A DNA stretch of 33,098 bases from CAYOLL01 sp964404765 [NCBI: uncultured Gemmatimonadota bacterium]. Lineage in GTDB: Bacteria > 4572-55. Each line of letters starts with the position of its first letter. Position 1 is the first letter of the stretch. This document shows positions 8,716 through 16,493 of this stretch, in pieces. The notes beneath the pieces are model-generated. The model did not search any database and was not told the origin of the DNA. It saw nothing but the letters and a program-made list of their open reading frames with translations. The stretch covers positions 881-33,978 of the forward strand of contig CAYOLL010000059.1 in the NCBI GenBank assembly GCA_964404765.1, in the 5' to 3' direction. The position numbers and the translations under genes are program-made.

Positions 8716-9541
8716 GTCTGACCTCTGCCGCTTCGTGCTGTTGTCGATTATAAATCTTTGCCCCGATATACGATCCATAAATGGTGCCGCCATAAAAAAA
8801 AGCGGTCAGTCCACCATAAATCCAACCCGATCTTGTGTTAAGGCCATCGTTATCAAATGCGACATAGGTGCGCCAGCCGGCCACTCCGGTGGTTAGCAAG
8901 GACAGCAGGGCGTCCGTTTTTCGGCCTAAATAGAACTTGCCGCTGCCGGGAATGATGGCAGACATTCCTGCGGCCAACCAGGGTGATTTGTGTGGCGTTC
9001 GAACGGCGGCATCCGTTAATGACAAACAACGCAGTTTCAACTCGGACGGAGCATTAACCTGATTAAATTGGGCATAGGCGGACGCATAGTTTTGTTGCCG
9101 CCAGGCGACAAAACCAAGCAATATTTTCTGAGTATCAGGGGAGCAGAAAAAATAGGTGGCGGTATTTTGCAGTTCGGCATAGTCTGCGACGCGAAATAAT
9201 AAGCGTTGCCGGCGATTTACCCAGTCGCAATCCTTTTGCCATACAGAGTCGGGCAGAAAAGTAAAAGTCCGTAAAGCTTGCGGATAAAGGCCGATTTTTT
9301 CCTGGCAGGCGATCAGCTTGCGACAAGTTGCCACACGCGGGGAATCCGGATAGGCGATCAGGAAGCGGCTATACTCACCGGCGGCGCGGGCATAATCTTT
9401 TTGCAGATACAGATCGTCGGCAAAGCTTAGCAGATTAGGCGCGGAAAAGTAGTCAGGCAGGGTTTGGGTGTTGGCGGTTGGGGTTAAAAAACCGCTACAA
9501 GCCCACAGGAATGCAATAATCCGCCATTTTAGTGCAGTCAT
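8684..9541 (-). CDS. Envelope protein with TPR-like region and PGSGKFY motif
   Basis: 285 residues from ATG at 9541; longer in-frame starts lie inside the neighbouring repeat island and would precede the signal peptide. Residues 1-25 form a signal sequence (MTALKWRIIAFLWACSGFLT). Next comes a TPR-like segment (LSFADDLYLQKDYARAAGEY, typical YxxAxxEYxRFLxxYPDS), similar to outer-membrane assembly TPR proteins. The C-terminus has AAGMSAIIPGSGKFYLGRKT followed by two hydrophobic stretches rich in Gly. It shares this order with the downstream gene, which it overlaps by 32 nt. The role is unknown; an envelope-associated pair is the safest reading. Confidence 0.75.
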   Translation of the reverse strand: MTALKWRIIAFLWACSGFLTPTANTQTLPDYFSAPNLLSFADDLYLQKDYARAAGEYSRFLIAYPDSPRVATCRKLIACQEKIGLYPQALRTFTFLPDSVWQKDCDWVNRRQRLLFRVADYAELQNTATYFFCSPDTQKILLGFVAWRQQNYASAYAQFNQVNAPSELKLRCLSLTDAAVRTPHKSPWLAAGMSAIIPGSGKFYLGRKTDALLSLLTTGVAGWRTYVAFDNDGLNTRSGWIYGGLTAFFYGGTIYGSYIGAKIYNRQQHEAAEVRLEAEISVFLD

Positions 9542-9594
9542 TGAAAGTTTATATCCGTAAAGGATTGCTCTTGGCCGTATTCCTGAATTATTCA

Positions 9595-9730
9595 CCACGA
9601 AATACACCAAATACACGAAAGGTTTAAGGTTTATGAACTAAAACATTGCATAGCTCGGACAAGCAGAACTCAAAATTCTGGTGTAGCGTTTTGCAATCCT
9701 TTATTTTCGTGTGCTTCGAGTATTTCGTGG
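9595..9730. repeat. Inverted repeat with CCACGAAATAC arms
   Basis: Two 26-nt arms at 9595-9620 and 9705-9730 are inverted copies with 22 of 26 matching. The arms hold the CACGAAATACACC type of short motif seen in many environmental genomes. It is nested in the repeat island. Confidence 0.65.
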
Positions 9731-9736
9731 TTATTT

Positions 9737-9858
9737 GTACTAGTGCTACGCGGCCTAAATTCGTGTGAACTTTTCCGCGCAGGCCAGACCGACCTAATAG
9801 GTTTTGAAAACCTATTAGGTCTAAGTTCACACGAACTTATGCCATCAAGTACTAGTGC
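9737..9858. repeat. Hairpin repeat flanked by GTACTAGTGC direct repeats
   Basis: A nearly perfect palindrome of GACCTAATAGGTTTT and its complement, with a one-base centre, lies at 9790-9820. It is enclosed by outer arms with TTCGTGTGAACT and its complement. The whole unit is bounded by the 10-bp direct repeat GTACTAGTGC at 9737-9746 and 9849-9858. A single half of the same palindrome (ACCTAACAGGTTT) recurs near 19442. Confidence 0.7.
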
Positions 9859-9876
9859 ACGTCGGCATAAATTCGT

Positions 9877-9999
9877 CGGGAGTTAAACAGCCGGTTAGCG
9901 GCGTCATTCTGAAAGAATCTTTTTACGGCGATAGCCCAGTGTTGATTTGAAAAAAGATTCCTACGGAATGACACCTGATGCAGTTGAAATAACTCCCGG
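9877..9999. repeat. Inverted repeat with CGGGAGTTA ends and GTCATTC arms
   Basis: The ends CGGGAGTTA (9877-9885) and TAACTCCCG (9990-9998) are inverted. Inside, GTCATTCTGAAAGAATCTTT (from 9903) pairs with an AAGATTCCTACGGAATGAC arm (to 9972). There is no coding content. Confidence 0.65.
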
Positions 10000-10104
10000 T
10001 CATGAATAATTCAATAATTCAGGATATAGGGAGACGGGGTTTCAAAAGTCCGTCGGGTCTTGATCCGGGCACTGGTTGAATTTCAATTATGGCAGACCCT
10101 CGGT

Positions 10105-12735
10105 CTATTTTTGATCCTGTGTCCGTTTGAGATACGCGATGATATGATCGCCCTCTTTATCTTTCAAAGGGATACAGCTTTCGACGGCGCTTTTAACGCT
10201 CTCCAATTCCAACAAAATTTCCGGGGTAGCCCGAACCGGGTCGCTAAAAAAAACGCGCCCTTTATCAAATTTCTCCTGTGAACAGCCTACCGAAAACCAA
10301 ACCATGTAACGGACAAATGCGGGCGGAATGCGTCCCTTCAAGAATTCGAACTTGTCTATAACCCAATCCAAAATAAAATCGCGTGGCAATTGACCGGAAG
10401 CAGACATTCCACGCGGAATTGCACCCAGCTCGATCGCGTGAAGCGGGCCGGTTTCCACATAGGCTAAAGCCATTTTGACCGCGTCTGATTGTCGGAACTG
10501 TCCCAAAATATCCAGAAACAAGTCGCGCTCGGCGGCCGAATTTGCGCCTTCAAAACGGGCAATGCAGCGCCGGACTAAGGTCGTATCACCGTATTGGGCG
10601 GCAACGGACAATCCGGCTTTGACTAATGATGGATGAACTTTGTTCGGATCTTGCAGATAAAGATGCGCCAACGACTCGGCATAGGCCTTTACCTGTAAAT
10701 CTCTGCCAATCCCGCCGCCCAAAAAAGTGATCAGATCTGCCCGAAGCGAGGAGATTGCCCCATCTTCTTTGGATGGTGGCTGCAGGCCGATACGCTCCAG
10801 AGCCGGACGAAATACCCGCTTAACATAGGCGGCGATAACCGGCATCAGCTCCTCCTGACCGACAAGCATGAAATGGACATTTTTAACCATAACGATAATT
10901 TCGCCCAAAACTTTCGGATCAGGATTGGCGGCATAATCTTCTAATAGTGACAGATAGGCATCACCCCCCAATTGTCCGGCCATAAACAAAGATGCCAAAT
11001 TACTGACATAACCGACTTGTTCGTTTTGGCCTAAAATTTTTGGGGCGTATTGCGCCAGGTGATTCATCGCCGCTGAAGGAACAGACCAGCGATAATATCC
11101 TTTTTCATCGGCATTGGGATGCAGCCAGACAACCTTCTTTTTGGAAGGGAGTTGCACGGTTTCTTCAGCACGGCTAAGCAGAATTTTTTCTGTTAGTATG
11201 GTGTCGCCGTCGCCGTAGTGCAGGATTACCGGCACTTGCCATAAAGCCGGCTCAATCGTTTGACCAAAATTAACAAATCGCTGTTGCGTCAGTTTGACTT
11301 TATTATCAGCCAGCAGCTCTGCTTTAACCAGGGGAACCCCCGCCTGATTGACGAACGCGGCCATCGTCGTGCCCACATCTTTGCCGGCGGCTTTGGATAG
11401 CGCAGCCCACAGGTCGGCGGCGGTGGCATTTTTCCAGGCATGCTCTTTCATGTAGGCGCGGACACCTGTGCGAAAAACGTCTTCGCCCAACCATTGCTCG
11501 ATCATTGCCAGTACTGCCTGTCCTTTGGGATAAGCCAAATCGCCTACCATTTGGAACGGATCCTGATCGGCCCGCATTTCCACCCGGATAGCCCGACTTG
11601 AAGGCAGGGCATCTGCAAACATCGCCTCATGCGCTTCGCTGACGAACCGCGCCGGCAGCCCGAATTCCGGGAAGACCTGCGCCGTTATCTTGCCTTCGAC
11701 CCAGGAAGCAAAGGATTCGTTCAGCCAGAGATCGTCCCACCAGGCCAGGGTCACCAGATTGCCAAACCACATGTGGGCTAATTCATGGGTGATTGTTTCG
11801 GCCAGCCACACTTTGTCATCAAATGTGCTCAGGGTCGGATCGAGTAAAATCCGATCTTCCAAGAAGGTGATTGCGCCCGGATTTTCCATAGCCCCGGCTT
11901 GAAACTCCGGCACAGCGATAAAATCCAACTTCTTATACGGATACGGGCTGCCGAAATAATCAACCACAGCCTTTAGGATCGATGGCGTCATCTGAATGGC
12001 TTCGGCTGCCAGATGCGTCTGGCCTTTGGTGGTCACGACGCGGGTTGGGATGGGCATATCCGGAATCGGCACAGTATCAAACGGCCCGGTCATCAGGGCC
12101 AGCAAGTAAGTGGACATCGGCGGCGTTTTCTCAAAAACATACGTCCGTTGATTGTTCTGAACCGTTTCCGCTTCGATAGGCGTGTTGGATAACGCCATGT
12201 AAGCTTCGGGCACAATCGCTGATATTTGGAAGGGAATTTTAAAGCCGGGCTCGTCCCAGCAGGGAAAAGCCAGCCGCGCATCATAGCATTCAAAATCGGT
12301 AAAAGTGTAGCCCAAACTATCGACTTCGCATTTATAAAGTCCCATCGCCTTGCGATTGTAGGGTTTGGAAAATCCAACAAACAGTGTATATTCGCCGGGC
12401 TGAAGCGGCGCGGCGGTCTTGACTTGAATCAGCCCGATTTTGGCATCGCTTGCCTCATGGCTAAGTTTGATATCGCCGGATGCGCCTTTGAGCGTCACGT
12501 TGGCCAAAGCCATTTCTTTGGCGTGAAAACGAAAGACATCCGTCTGTTTTTTAACCTTAAGGGTAATCCTGGCTTCGCCGGAATAGGCGTCTTTCTGAGC
12601 GTCAACCGTCAGTTTAATAGCTTCAAAAGTAGGCACAACGTCCTGTCCAAGCCGATACGGGTCCGCAATCGGATTGGCCAGAGTTGTAGATGAGTAGATA
12701 AAAAAAGACAAAATTGCGGCAGATACGATGCGCAT
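10105..12735 (-). CDS. Secreted M1-family zinc aminopeptidase
   Basis: 876 residues. Residues 1-20 are a signal peptide, so it acts in the periplasm or outside, removing N-terminal residues from peptides. The M1 beta-sandwich domain is followed by the catalytic gluzincin domain with exopeptidase motif GAMEN (281-285). The zinc site is HELAH (H317, H321, catalytic E318) plus E340 in LWLNES, the exact HExxH-18-E spacing. An ERAP1/APN-like helical C-terminal domain covers about 510-860. The length matches the family. AAGGAAAGG lies just upstream of the ATG. The gene is transcribed alone between the repeat island and the DUF3095 locus. Commonly named pepN-like; substrate preference cannot be read from the sequence. 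Confidence 0.93.
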   Translation of the reverse strand: MRIVSAAILSFFIYSSTTLANPIADPYRLGQDVVPTFEAIKLTVDAQKDAYSGEARITLKVKKQTDVFRFHAKEMALANVTLKGASGDIKLSHEASDAKIGLIQVKTAAPLQPGEYTLFVGFSKPYNRKAMGLYKCEVDSLGYTFTDFECYDARLAFPCWDEPGFKIPFQISAIVPEAYMALSNTPIEAETVQNNQRTYVFEKTPPMSTYLLALMTGPFDTVPIPDMPIPTRVVTTKGQTHLAAEAIQMTPSILKAVVDYFGSPYPYKKLDFIAVPEFQAGAMENPGAITFLEDRILLDPTLSTFDDKVWLAETITHELAHMWFGNLVTLAWWDDLWLNESFASWVEGKITAQVFPEFGLPARFVSEAHEAMFADALPSSRAIRVEMRADQDPFQMVGDLAYPKGQAVLAMIEQWLGEDVFRTGVRAYMKEHAWKNATAADLWAALSKAAGKDVGTTMAAFVNQAGVPLVKAELLADNKVKLTQQRFVNFGQTIEPALWQVPVILHYGDGDTILTEKILLSRAEETVQLPSKKKVVWLHPNADEKGYYRWSVPSAAMNHLAQYAPKILGQNEQVGYVSNLASLFMAGQLGGDAYLSLLEDYAANPDPKVLGEIIVMVKNVHFMLVGQEELMPVIAAYVKRVFRPALERIGLQPPSKEDGAISSLRADLITFLGGGIGRDLQVKAYAESLAHLYLQDPNKVHPSLVKAGLSVAAQYGDTTLVRRCIARFEGANSAAERDLFLDILGQFRQSDAVKMALAYVETGPLHAIELGAIPRGMSASGQLPRDFILDWVIDKFEFLKGRIPPAFVRYMVWFSVGCSQEKFDKGRVFFSDPVRATPEILLELESVKSAVESCIPLKDKEGDHIIAYLKRTQDQK

Positions 12736-12819
12736 AAAATCCTTTCCTTTTTGATAATGTTCTCAATACGCTGCGCCTTGCATGATGAATGAATTAGAAT
12801 GATTTTGCGAAGCACGAAT

Positions 12820-12847
12820 AATATAGCATTATTTTGAGTGATGGCAA
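12820..12847 (-). promoter_or_regulatory. Sigma-70-like promoter for the M1 aminopeptidase
   Basis: Read on the minus strand, TTGCCA (12847-12842) is followed by a 16-nt spacer and TATATT (12825-12820). It lies about 85 nt before the aminopeptidase ATG in an AT-rich gap between two co-directional genes. Confidence 0.45.
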
Positions 12848-12890
12848 TCAATTCTGAACGGTTCCTGTGGATTATGGAAGCTGCCTGATT

Positions 12891-12938
12891 ACAAAATACA
12901 TCTCCACCTCGCCCTTATTCATCGCGCACACTTGCCGG
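12891..12938 (-). pseudogene. Remnant of an adenylyl cyclase 3' end
   Basis: About 48 nt repeat the last conserved coding stretch of the two cyclases at 14121 and 16519. The first 30 nt are identical, then two short substitutions and a single-base deletion follow, and homology stops abruptly. In cyclase phase the remnant reads MNKGEVEMYFV. It overlaps the final codons and stop of the DUF3095 gene in another frame, so those codons are borrowed sequence. Confidence 0.7.
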
Positions 12939-14087
12939 AACGACTATTTTTTGCACAGCAATTTGCTGCTTCAACTGCCGCGCGGCAAGGGCATAACCGC
13001 CATCCGCGCCGTCTATAAAGTGAACGCCTTTCATGCTCCGCGTGTGAGCGAAACATGTCACCATCGCCTTATCCGAAACATGCAAGCCGTAGAAAATGTG
13101 CCCGTCACGGCGTAACGCTTCCAAATGAGCCTCCAGGCGGAGACGATTTTCTTTGGAAACCGTGACTACCATCTTTAGGCTCCCGTCAAATTTGCGAAAG
13201 TCGGTATCACGTGCATAAAACGAAAGCGGCATCAGGCGGGACGCAAAGTTCCACGCCCGATGCGCCAGATCGGATAAGCGATATTTTAAACCGTGATTTG
13301 CGCCGACATTGAGCCGAGCCATCTGCGCGGCTTGATGCCGGTCGGCCCAATGAACTTCGGCTTCGCGGGCTAAAGGGTGATAATCCGTCTCCCGACCCAG
13401 CGTTTCGCCCAATTGCCCAAAGATTTTGGCCAATAGCGCTTGCTGCCGGAGCGGCTCCGTCGGAACAAGTTTGATGATCAGACTAATTGTCTCTTCTTTG
13501 GAGCCCCGGACATCATGAAACGGGCAGGAAATCCCTAAAAAGCTGACGGTATTTTCGGACCGGTAATCATCGGCTAAAAGATAGCGCACGCTGTAACGCG
13601 GATCCTTGATGAGCATTTCGGCATAATCCACGCCCGATCCGTTTAAGACGGCCTGATAATACTTCGGGGAGACTTTGAATCGGGCCACCCGCACCTCATG
13701 CCCTGCCGCGTAAACATCTTTAACCGGGACGATCCCGACCCGCAGCGGCAGCTCGAACTGAGCCAGGGCAGCCAGCCGTGTCTCGGCGAGCACATCGCGC
13801 GCCTGCGGCAGCAGCGCTTCCGGCAGCAGAAAAGTTGCGCCGTCGCCGCCGAAGACAAAGGGAAAATCCGGTCCGCCGTACATGTTGATGAGCCCGATGA
13901 CGCCGATGATGCCGGCCAGATTGACATCTTTATAGCGGCCCGCTTCAATGGCTTTGGTCGAGCCGGTCACGTCGGTAATAATAATCGCCCAATCTTCCGG
14001 CGCGGTCCGATAGTGGCGCGGATCGGCAATATCTGCAAAATTGGTAAACGCCGGTAATTCCTTGTAAAATGTTGTAGTGTCTTTCAC
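12915..14087 (-). CDS. DUF3095 protein, divergent cyclase-like
   Basis: 390 residues matching DUF3095 proteins. The N-terminus has FADIADPRHYRTAPEDW, then IIITDVTGSTKAIEAGRYKD with D39, then FVFGGDGATFLLP with D82. These two acidic sites resemble the metal-binding pair of class III nucleotide cyclases, and family members are sometimes annotated that way, but the Asn/Arg transition-state motif is not evident, so activity is uncertain. GTG is the start, with AAAGGAG lying inside the last codons of the upstream cyclase gene and only 3 nt between the two genes, so they form an operon. The last eight or so codons (PASVRDE and stop) come from a displaced cyclase tail. Confidence 0.82.
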   Translation of the reverse strand: MKDTTTFYKELPAFTNFADIADPRHYRTAPEDWAIIITDVTGSTKAIEAGRYKDVNLAGIIGVIGLINMYGGPDFPFVFGGDGATFLLPEALLPQARDVLAETRLAALAQFELPLRVGIVPVKDVYAAGHEVRVARFKVSPKYYQAVLNGSGVDYAEMLIKDPRYSVRYLLADDYRSENTVSFLGISCPFHDVRGSKEETISLIIKLVPTEPLRQQALLAKIFGQLGETLGRETDYHPLAREAEVHWADRHQAAQMARLNVGANHGLKYRLSDLAHRAWNFASRLMPLSFYARDTDFRKFDGSLKMVVTVSKENRLRLEAHLEALRRDGHIFYGLHVSDKAMVTCFAHTRSMKGVHFIDGADGGYALAARQLKQQIAVQKIVVPASVRDE

Positions 14088-14090
14088 GTT

Positions 14091-15893
14091 TTATTGCTCC
14101 TTTTGAATATTGGCCGAGGCTACAAAATACATCTCCACCTCGCCCTTATTCTTCGCATACACTTTGCCGCGGTGCTCGCAGAAAAAGTTATCTTTCATCA
14201 ATTCATACGTCGCGCCGGAGATGTTGACTTTGCCCGGCTCGCCGGACGATTCCATGCGGCTGGCCAGATTGACCGTATCGCCCCACACGTCGTAGGCAAA
14301 CTTCTTCTTGCCGATGACGCCGGCCACCAACGGCCCGGTATGCACGCCGATGCGGATTTCCCAAACCGGCTGTCCGCTTGCTTCCTTTTCGCGTTTCCAA
14401 TCTTCCATCCAGCCGCGCATTTCCAGAGCGGCGCTGACCACGTCGGTCGGATTTGTGTCGTTCGGAATCGGGATGCCTCCCGCAGCCATGTAGGCGTCGC
14501 CGATGGTCTTGATTTTTTCCAGACCATGCCGTTCGACGATGGCGTCAAAGGCGGCAAAACAGGTGTCCAATTCCTTGAGTAAAGCCTGCGGCGTCATTTT
14601 TCCGGCCAGATGGGTAAAACCTTTGAAATCGGTGAAAATGATCGTCACTTTGTCATAGTGTTTGGGCTCGGCCCGGCCATATTCTTTCAACTCGGCGGCC
14701 ACTTCTTCCGGCAGGATATTGAGCAGAAGACGGTCGGATTTTTCGCGCTCGGCCTGAATTTCCGCATTGAGCCGCGCCAATTCCACATTTTTCAGACGAT
14801 GGATTTCGGCTTCTTTTTCGGCATTTTCGATCCCGTGCAGGACTTGCAAATTCTTCAACTTGTTTTGTGATTCTTCGCTGAAGATTTCCTTGCTCAGGGC
14901 ATGAAATTGACGATAAAAATCCAGCGCGGCGGCGGTGTCTTGCTTAAGCTCCGACAGCTCGGTTAAAAGCTCATAGACGCGCGCCAGCTTGGGCTTGACT
15001 TTAAGTTGCCCGCCCTGCTGCCGGGCCTGCAGCAAAATATCTTCCGCTTCAGACAGGCGGCCCTGTTTGATATAGATTTCGCCGATGGCGATTTGGTTGG
15101 TCAGCGCGGCATTGAGATAATGGACCTCCTGGCGCAGTCGCAGACTTTCCTGATGATAATGCAGCGCCTGCTCCCAATCGCCCATCCGCTCGTAACAGTT
15201 GGCCATTTCCGTCATGGCCAGTGACGTTGGCACGGGATGTCCGATGCTGTAGGGCAGGCTTTCCCGGTGAAAACGCAGAGCCAGGTCAAATTCCTGTCGA
15301 GCGCGGTGGATGGCCCCGATCCCGTTCAAAATATAGACGTTTCCCAGCGTATAGGGAAAATCGCGCAGGAATTCCGCCCCGCGTTGATAATAGCGCATGG
15401 CGGCGTCATAATCCTTTAAATCGCCGTATAATCCACCCAAAAAATTGAAAACCCACGTTATTGATATTTTGCCCAAAATGGTGGTCAGACCGTTGCCGCT
15501 TTCACAAATCCGCAAGGCGGACAGCAGATATTCCAGCGCCCGATCATAATTGCCCAACGAGCGATATATGACACCCAAATGCGCCAGATAGGTAATCCGG
15601 ACGTCAGCCTGATCCACCTGCTCTACCAACGGGTGCATCTGCGCGCAGACCGCGAGGGCAGCCTCATATTGCGATGACATGATGAGCTTCATATCGTCAT
15701 AAATTAAGCCAATCACCAATGCGCGTGGATGATTCAATTTTTGGGCCAATTCCCAGCCTTGCCGGAAGTAATTGTTGCTGTGTGGGTCATGGCCGTATAA
15801 AACATAAGCGTAAAGGATCATGGCTTCGGCTTTTTCCAGGTCGTCGCCGGCCTGTTCAGCCATTTTGCGTAACATGTTTAAAAGCGCTTCCAT
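14091..15893 (-). CDS. TPR-coupled class III adenylyl cyclase
   Basis: 600 residues, soluble. TPR repeats cover about 20-330 (for example YRSLGNYDRALEYLLSALRI), a coiled coil 340-390 leads to the LLNILPEEVA linker, and the cyclase domain spans 410-590. Catalytic residues are complete: metal-binding D422 and D466, adenine-selecting K462 and D535, transition-state N542 and R546. The Lys/Asp pair predicts ATP rather than GTP as substrate, so the product should be cAMP. The TPR part probably senses a partner protein. It is the first gene of an operon with the DUF3095 gene. The nucleotide sequence of its 3' end is almost identical to that of the six-TM cyclase at 16494, as expected for recent duplication or gene conversion. 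A terminator lies just upstream. Confidence 0.93.
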   Translation of the reverse strand: MEALLNMLRKMAEQAGDDLEKAEAMILYAYVLYGHDPHSNNYFRQGWELAQKLNHPRALVIGLIYDDMKLIMSSQYEAALAVCAQMHPLVEQVDQADVRITYLAHLGVIYRSLGNYDRALEYLLSALRICESGNGLTTILGKISITWVFNFLGGLYGDLKDYDAAMRYYQRGAEFLRDFPYTLGNVYILNGIGAIHRARQEFDLALRFHRESLPYSIGHPVPTSLAMTEMANCYERMGDWEQALHYHQESLRLRQEVHYLNAALTNQIAIGEIYIKQGRLSEAEDILLQARQQGGQLKVKPKLARVYELLTELSELKQDTAAALDFYRQFHALSKEIFSEESQNKLKNLQVLHGIENAEKEAEIHRLKNVELARLNAEIQAEREKSDRLLLNILPEEVAAELKEYGRAEPKHYDKVTIIFTDFKGFTHLAGKMTPQALLKELDTCFAAFDAIVERHGLEKIKTIGDAYMAAGGIPIPNDTNPTDVVSAALEMRGWMEDWKREKEASGQPVWEIRIGVHTGPLVAGVIGKKKFAYDVWGDTVNLASRMESSGEPGKVNISGATYELMKDNFFCEHRGKVYAKNKGEVEMYFVASANIQKEQ

Positions 15894-15952
15894 AAGGTGT
15901 TCCCGGGTTGAGTTACGAGCAAAGTTGAAGACAAATTACGCCGTCCGATTAC

Positions 15953-15984
15953 AAAAAACCCTCAGGACAGCTTGCCTAAGGGTC
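15953..15984 (-). terminator. Rho-independent terminator after the EthD gene
   Basis: On the minus strand ACCCTTAGG pairs with CCTGAGGGT (one G-U pair) around an 8-nt loop, followed by six T. It lies 36 nt after the EthD stop and before the cyclase start at 15893, separating the two units. Four T on the other side could allow weak action in the opposite direction. Confidence 0.7.
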
Positions 15985-16019
15985 TTTTGTTCTTGGTTGC
16001 CGATTAAAAGTCAAAAAAT

Positions 16020-16325
16020 CTATTCAAGGACTTCGCTAATTTGGAGCACGGCCTGGATGTCGGTATATTTGGGGATATCGCCCAGAAGCTCCTCCGACGC
16101 GGGGGCAAAGGCGGCTTGAAAGTCTTCCATGCTGTTAAACCATAAACCGGCAATGGCCACAAACGGGGCGGGCGCATCCGGCGCGCCACCGGCCAGCCCT
16201 TTATCCACGGTGACTTTGACGGGTTTGAGTAGTTTTTTGACCAGCGGAATATGCTTATCCATGTAATAAGTCATGTCAAAGCGCACTCCCGGCATGTTTG
16301 GATACAATACATTAACGCGAATCAT
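16020..16325 (-). CDS. EthD-family protein
   Basis: 101 residues, the normal length for the EthD/ferredoxin-like alpha-beta barrel family. It opens MIRVNVLYPNMPGVRFDMTY with the typical Y...H pattern (YYMDKHIPLVKKLL) and has the conserved AGLWFNSMEDFQAAF segment before the C-terminus. EthD proteins are small dimeric proteins, first known from ether degradation; most copies have no known reaction. AAGGAGG precedes the ATG, and a strong terminator follows, so this is a single-gene unit between two cyclase genes. A link with cyclic-nucleotide signalling is not supported beyond proximity. Confidence 0.88.
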   Translation of the reverse strand: MIRVNVLYPNMPGVRFDMTYYMDKHIPLVKKLLKPVKVTVDKGLAGGAPDAPAPFVAIAGLWFNSMEDFQAAFAPASEELLGDIPKYTDIQAVLQISEVLE

Positions 16326-16493
16326 AAAGCCTCCTTGTGGTGGGTGAAATGGATGAAGAGAAATCTACCGTATAGCCAGAAAACATGAGAGTCGGTCTAA
16401 GCTTAAATCAAAAGCACAAGTAAGTCAATCAAATTTTTGCGCATTTGGTTCCGCTATTAGTCAGGCAGGACATCTTTTGACAAAGACCGCACA

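Larger units (their letters stand above)
9582..10023. repeat. Composite intergenic repeat island bounded by CCTGAATTATT inverted repeats
   Basis: The 442-bp stretch fills most of the gap between the genes at 9541 and 10105. Its ends are CCTGAATTATT (9582-9592) and the exact complement (10013-10023). Inside lie three further inverted-repeat units, listed separately. No convincing coding region is present; a 68-codon frame inside is made entirely of repeat sequence. Confidence 0.7.

Noticed and set aside
9624-9830. 68-codon minus-strand frame
   Set aside because: It consists of inverted-repeat sequence with no ribosome site.
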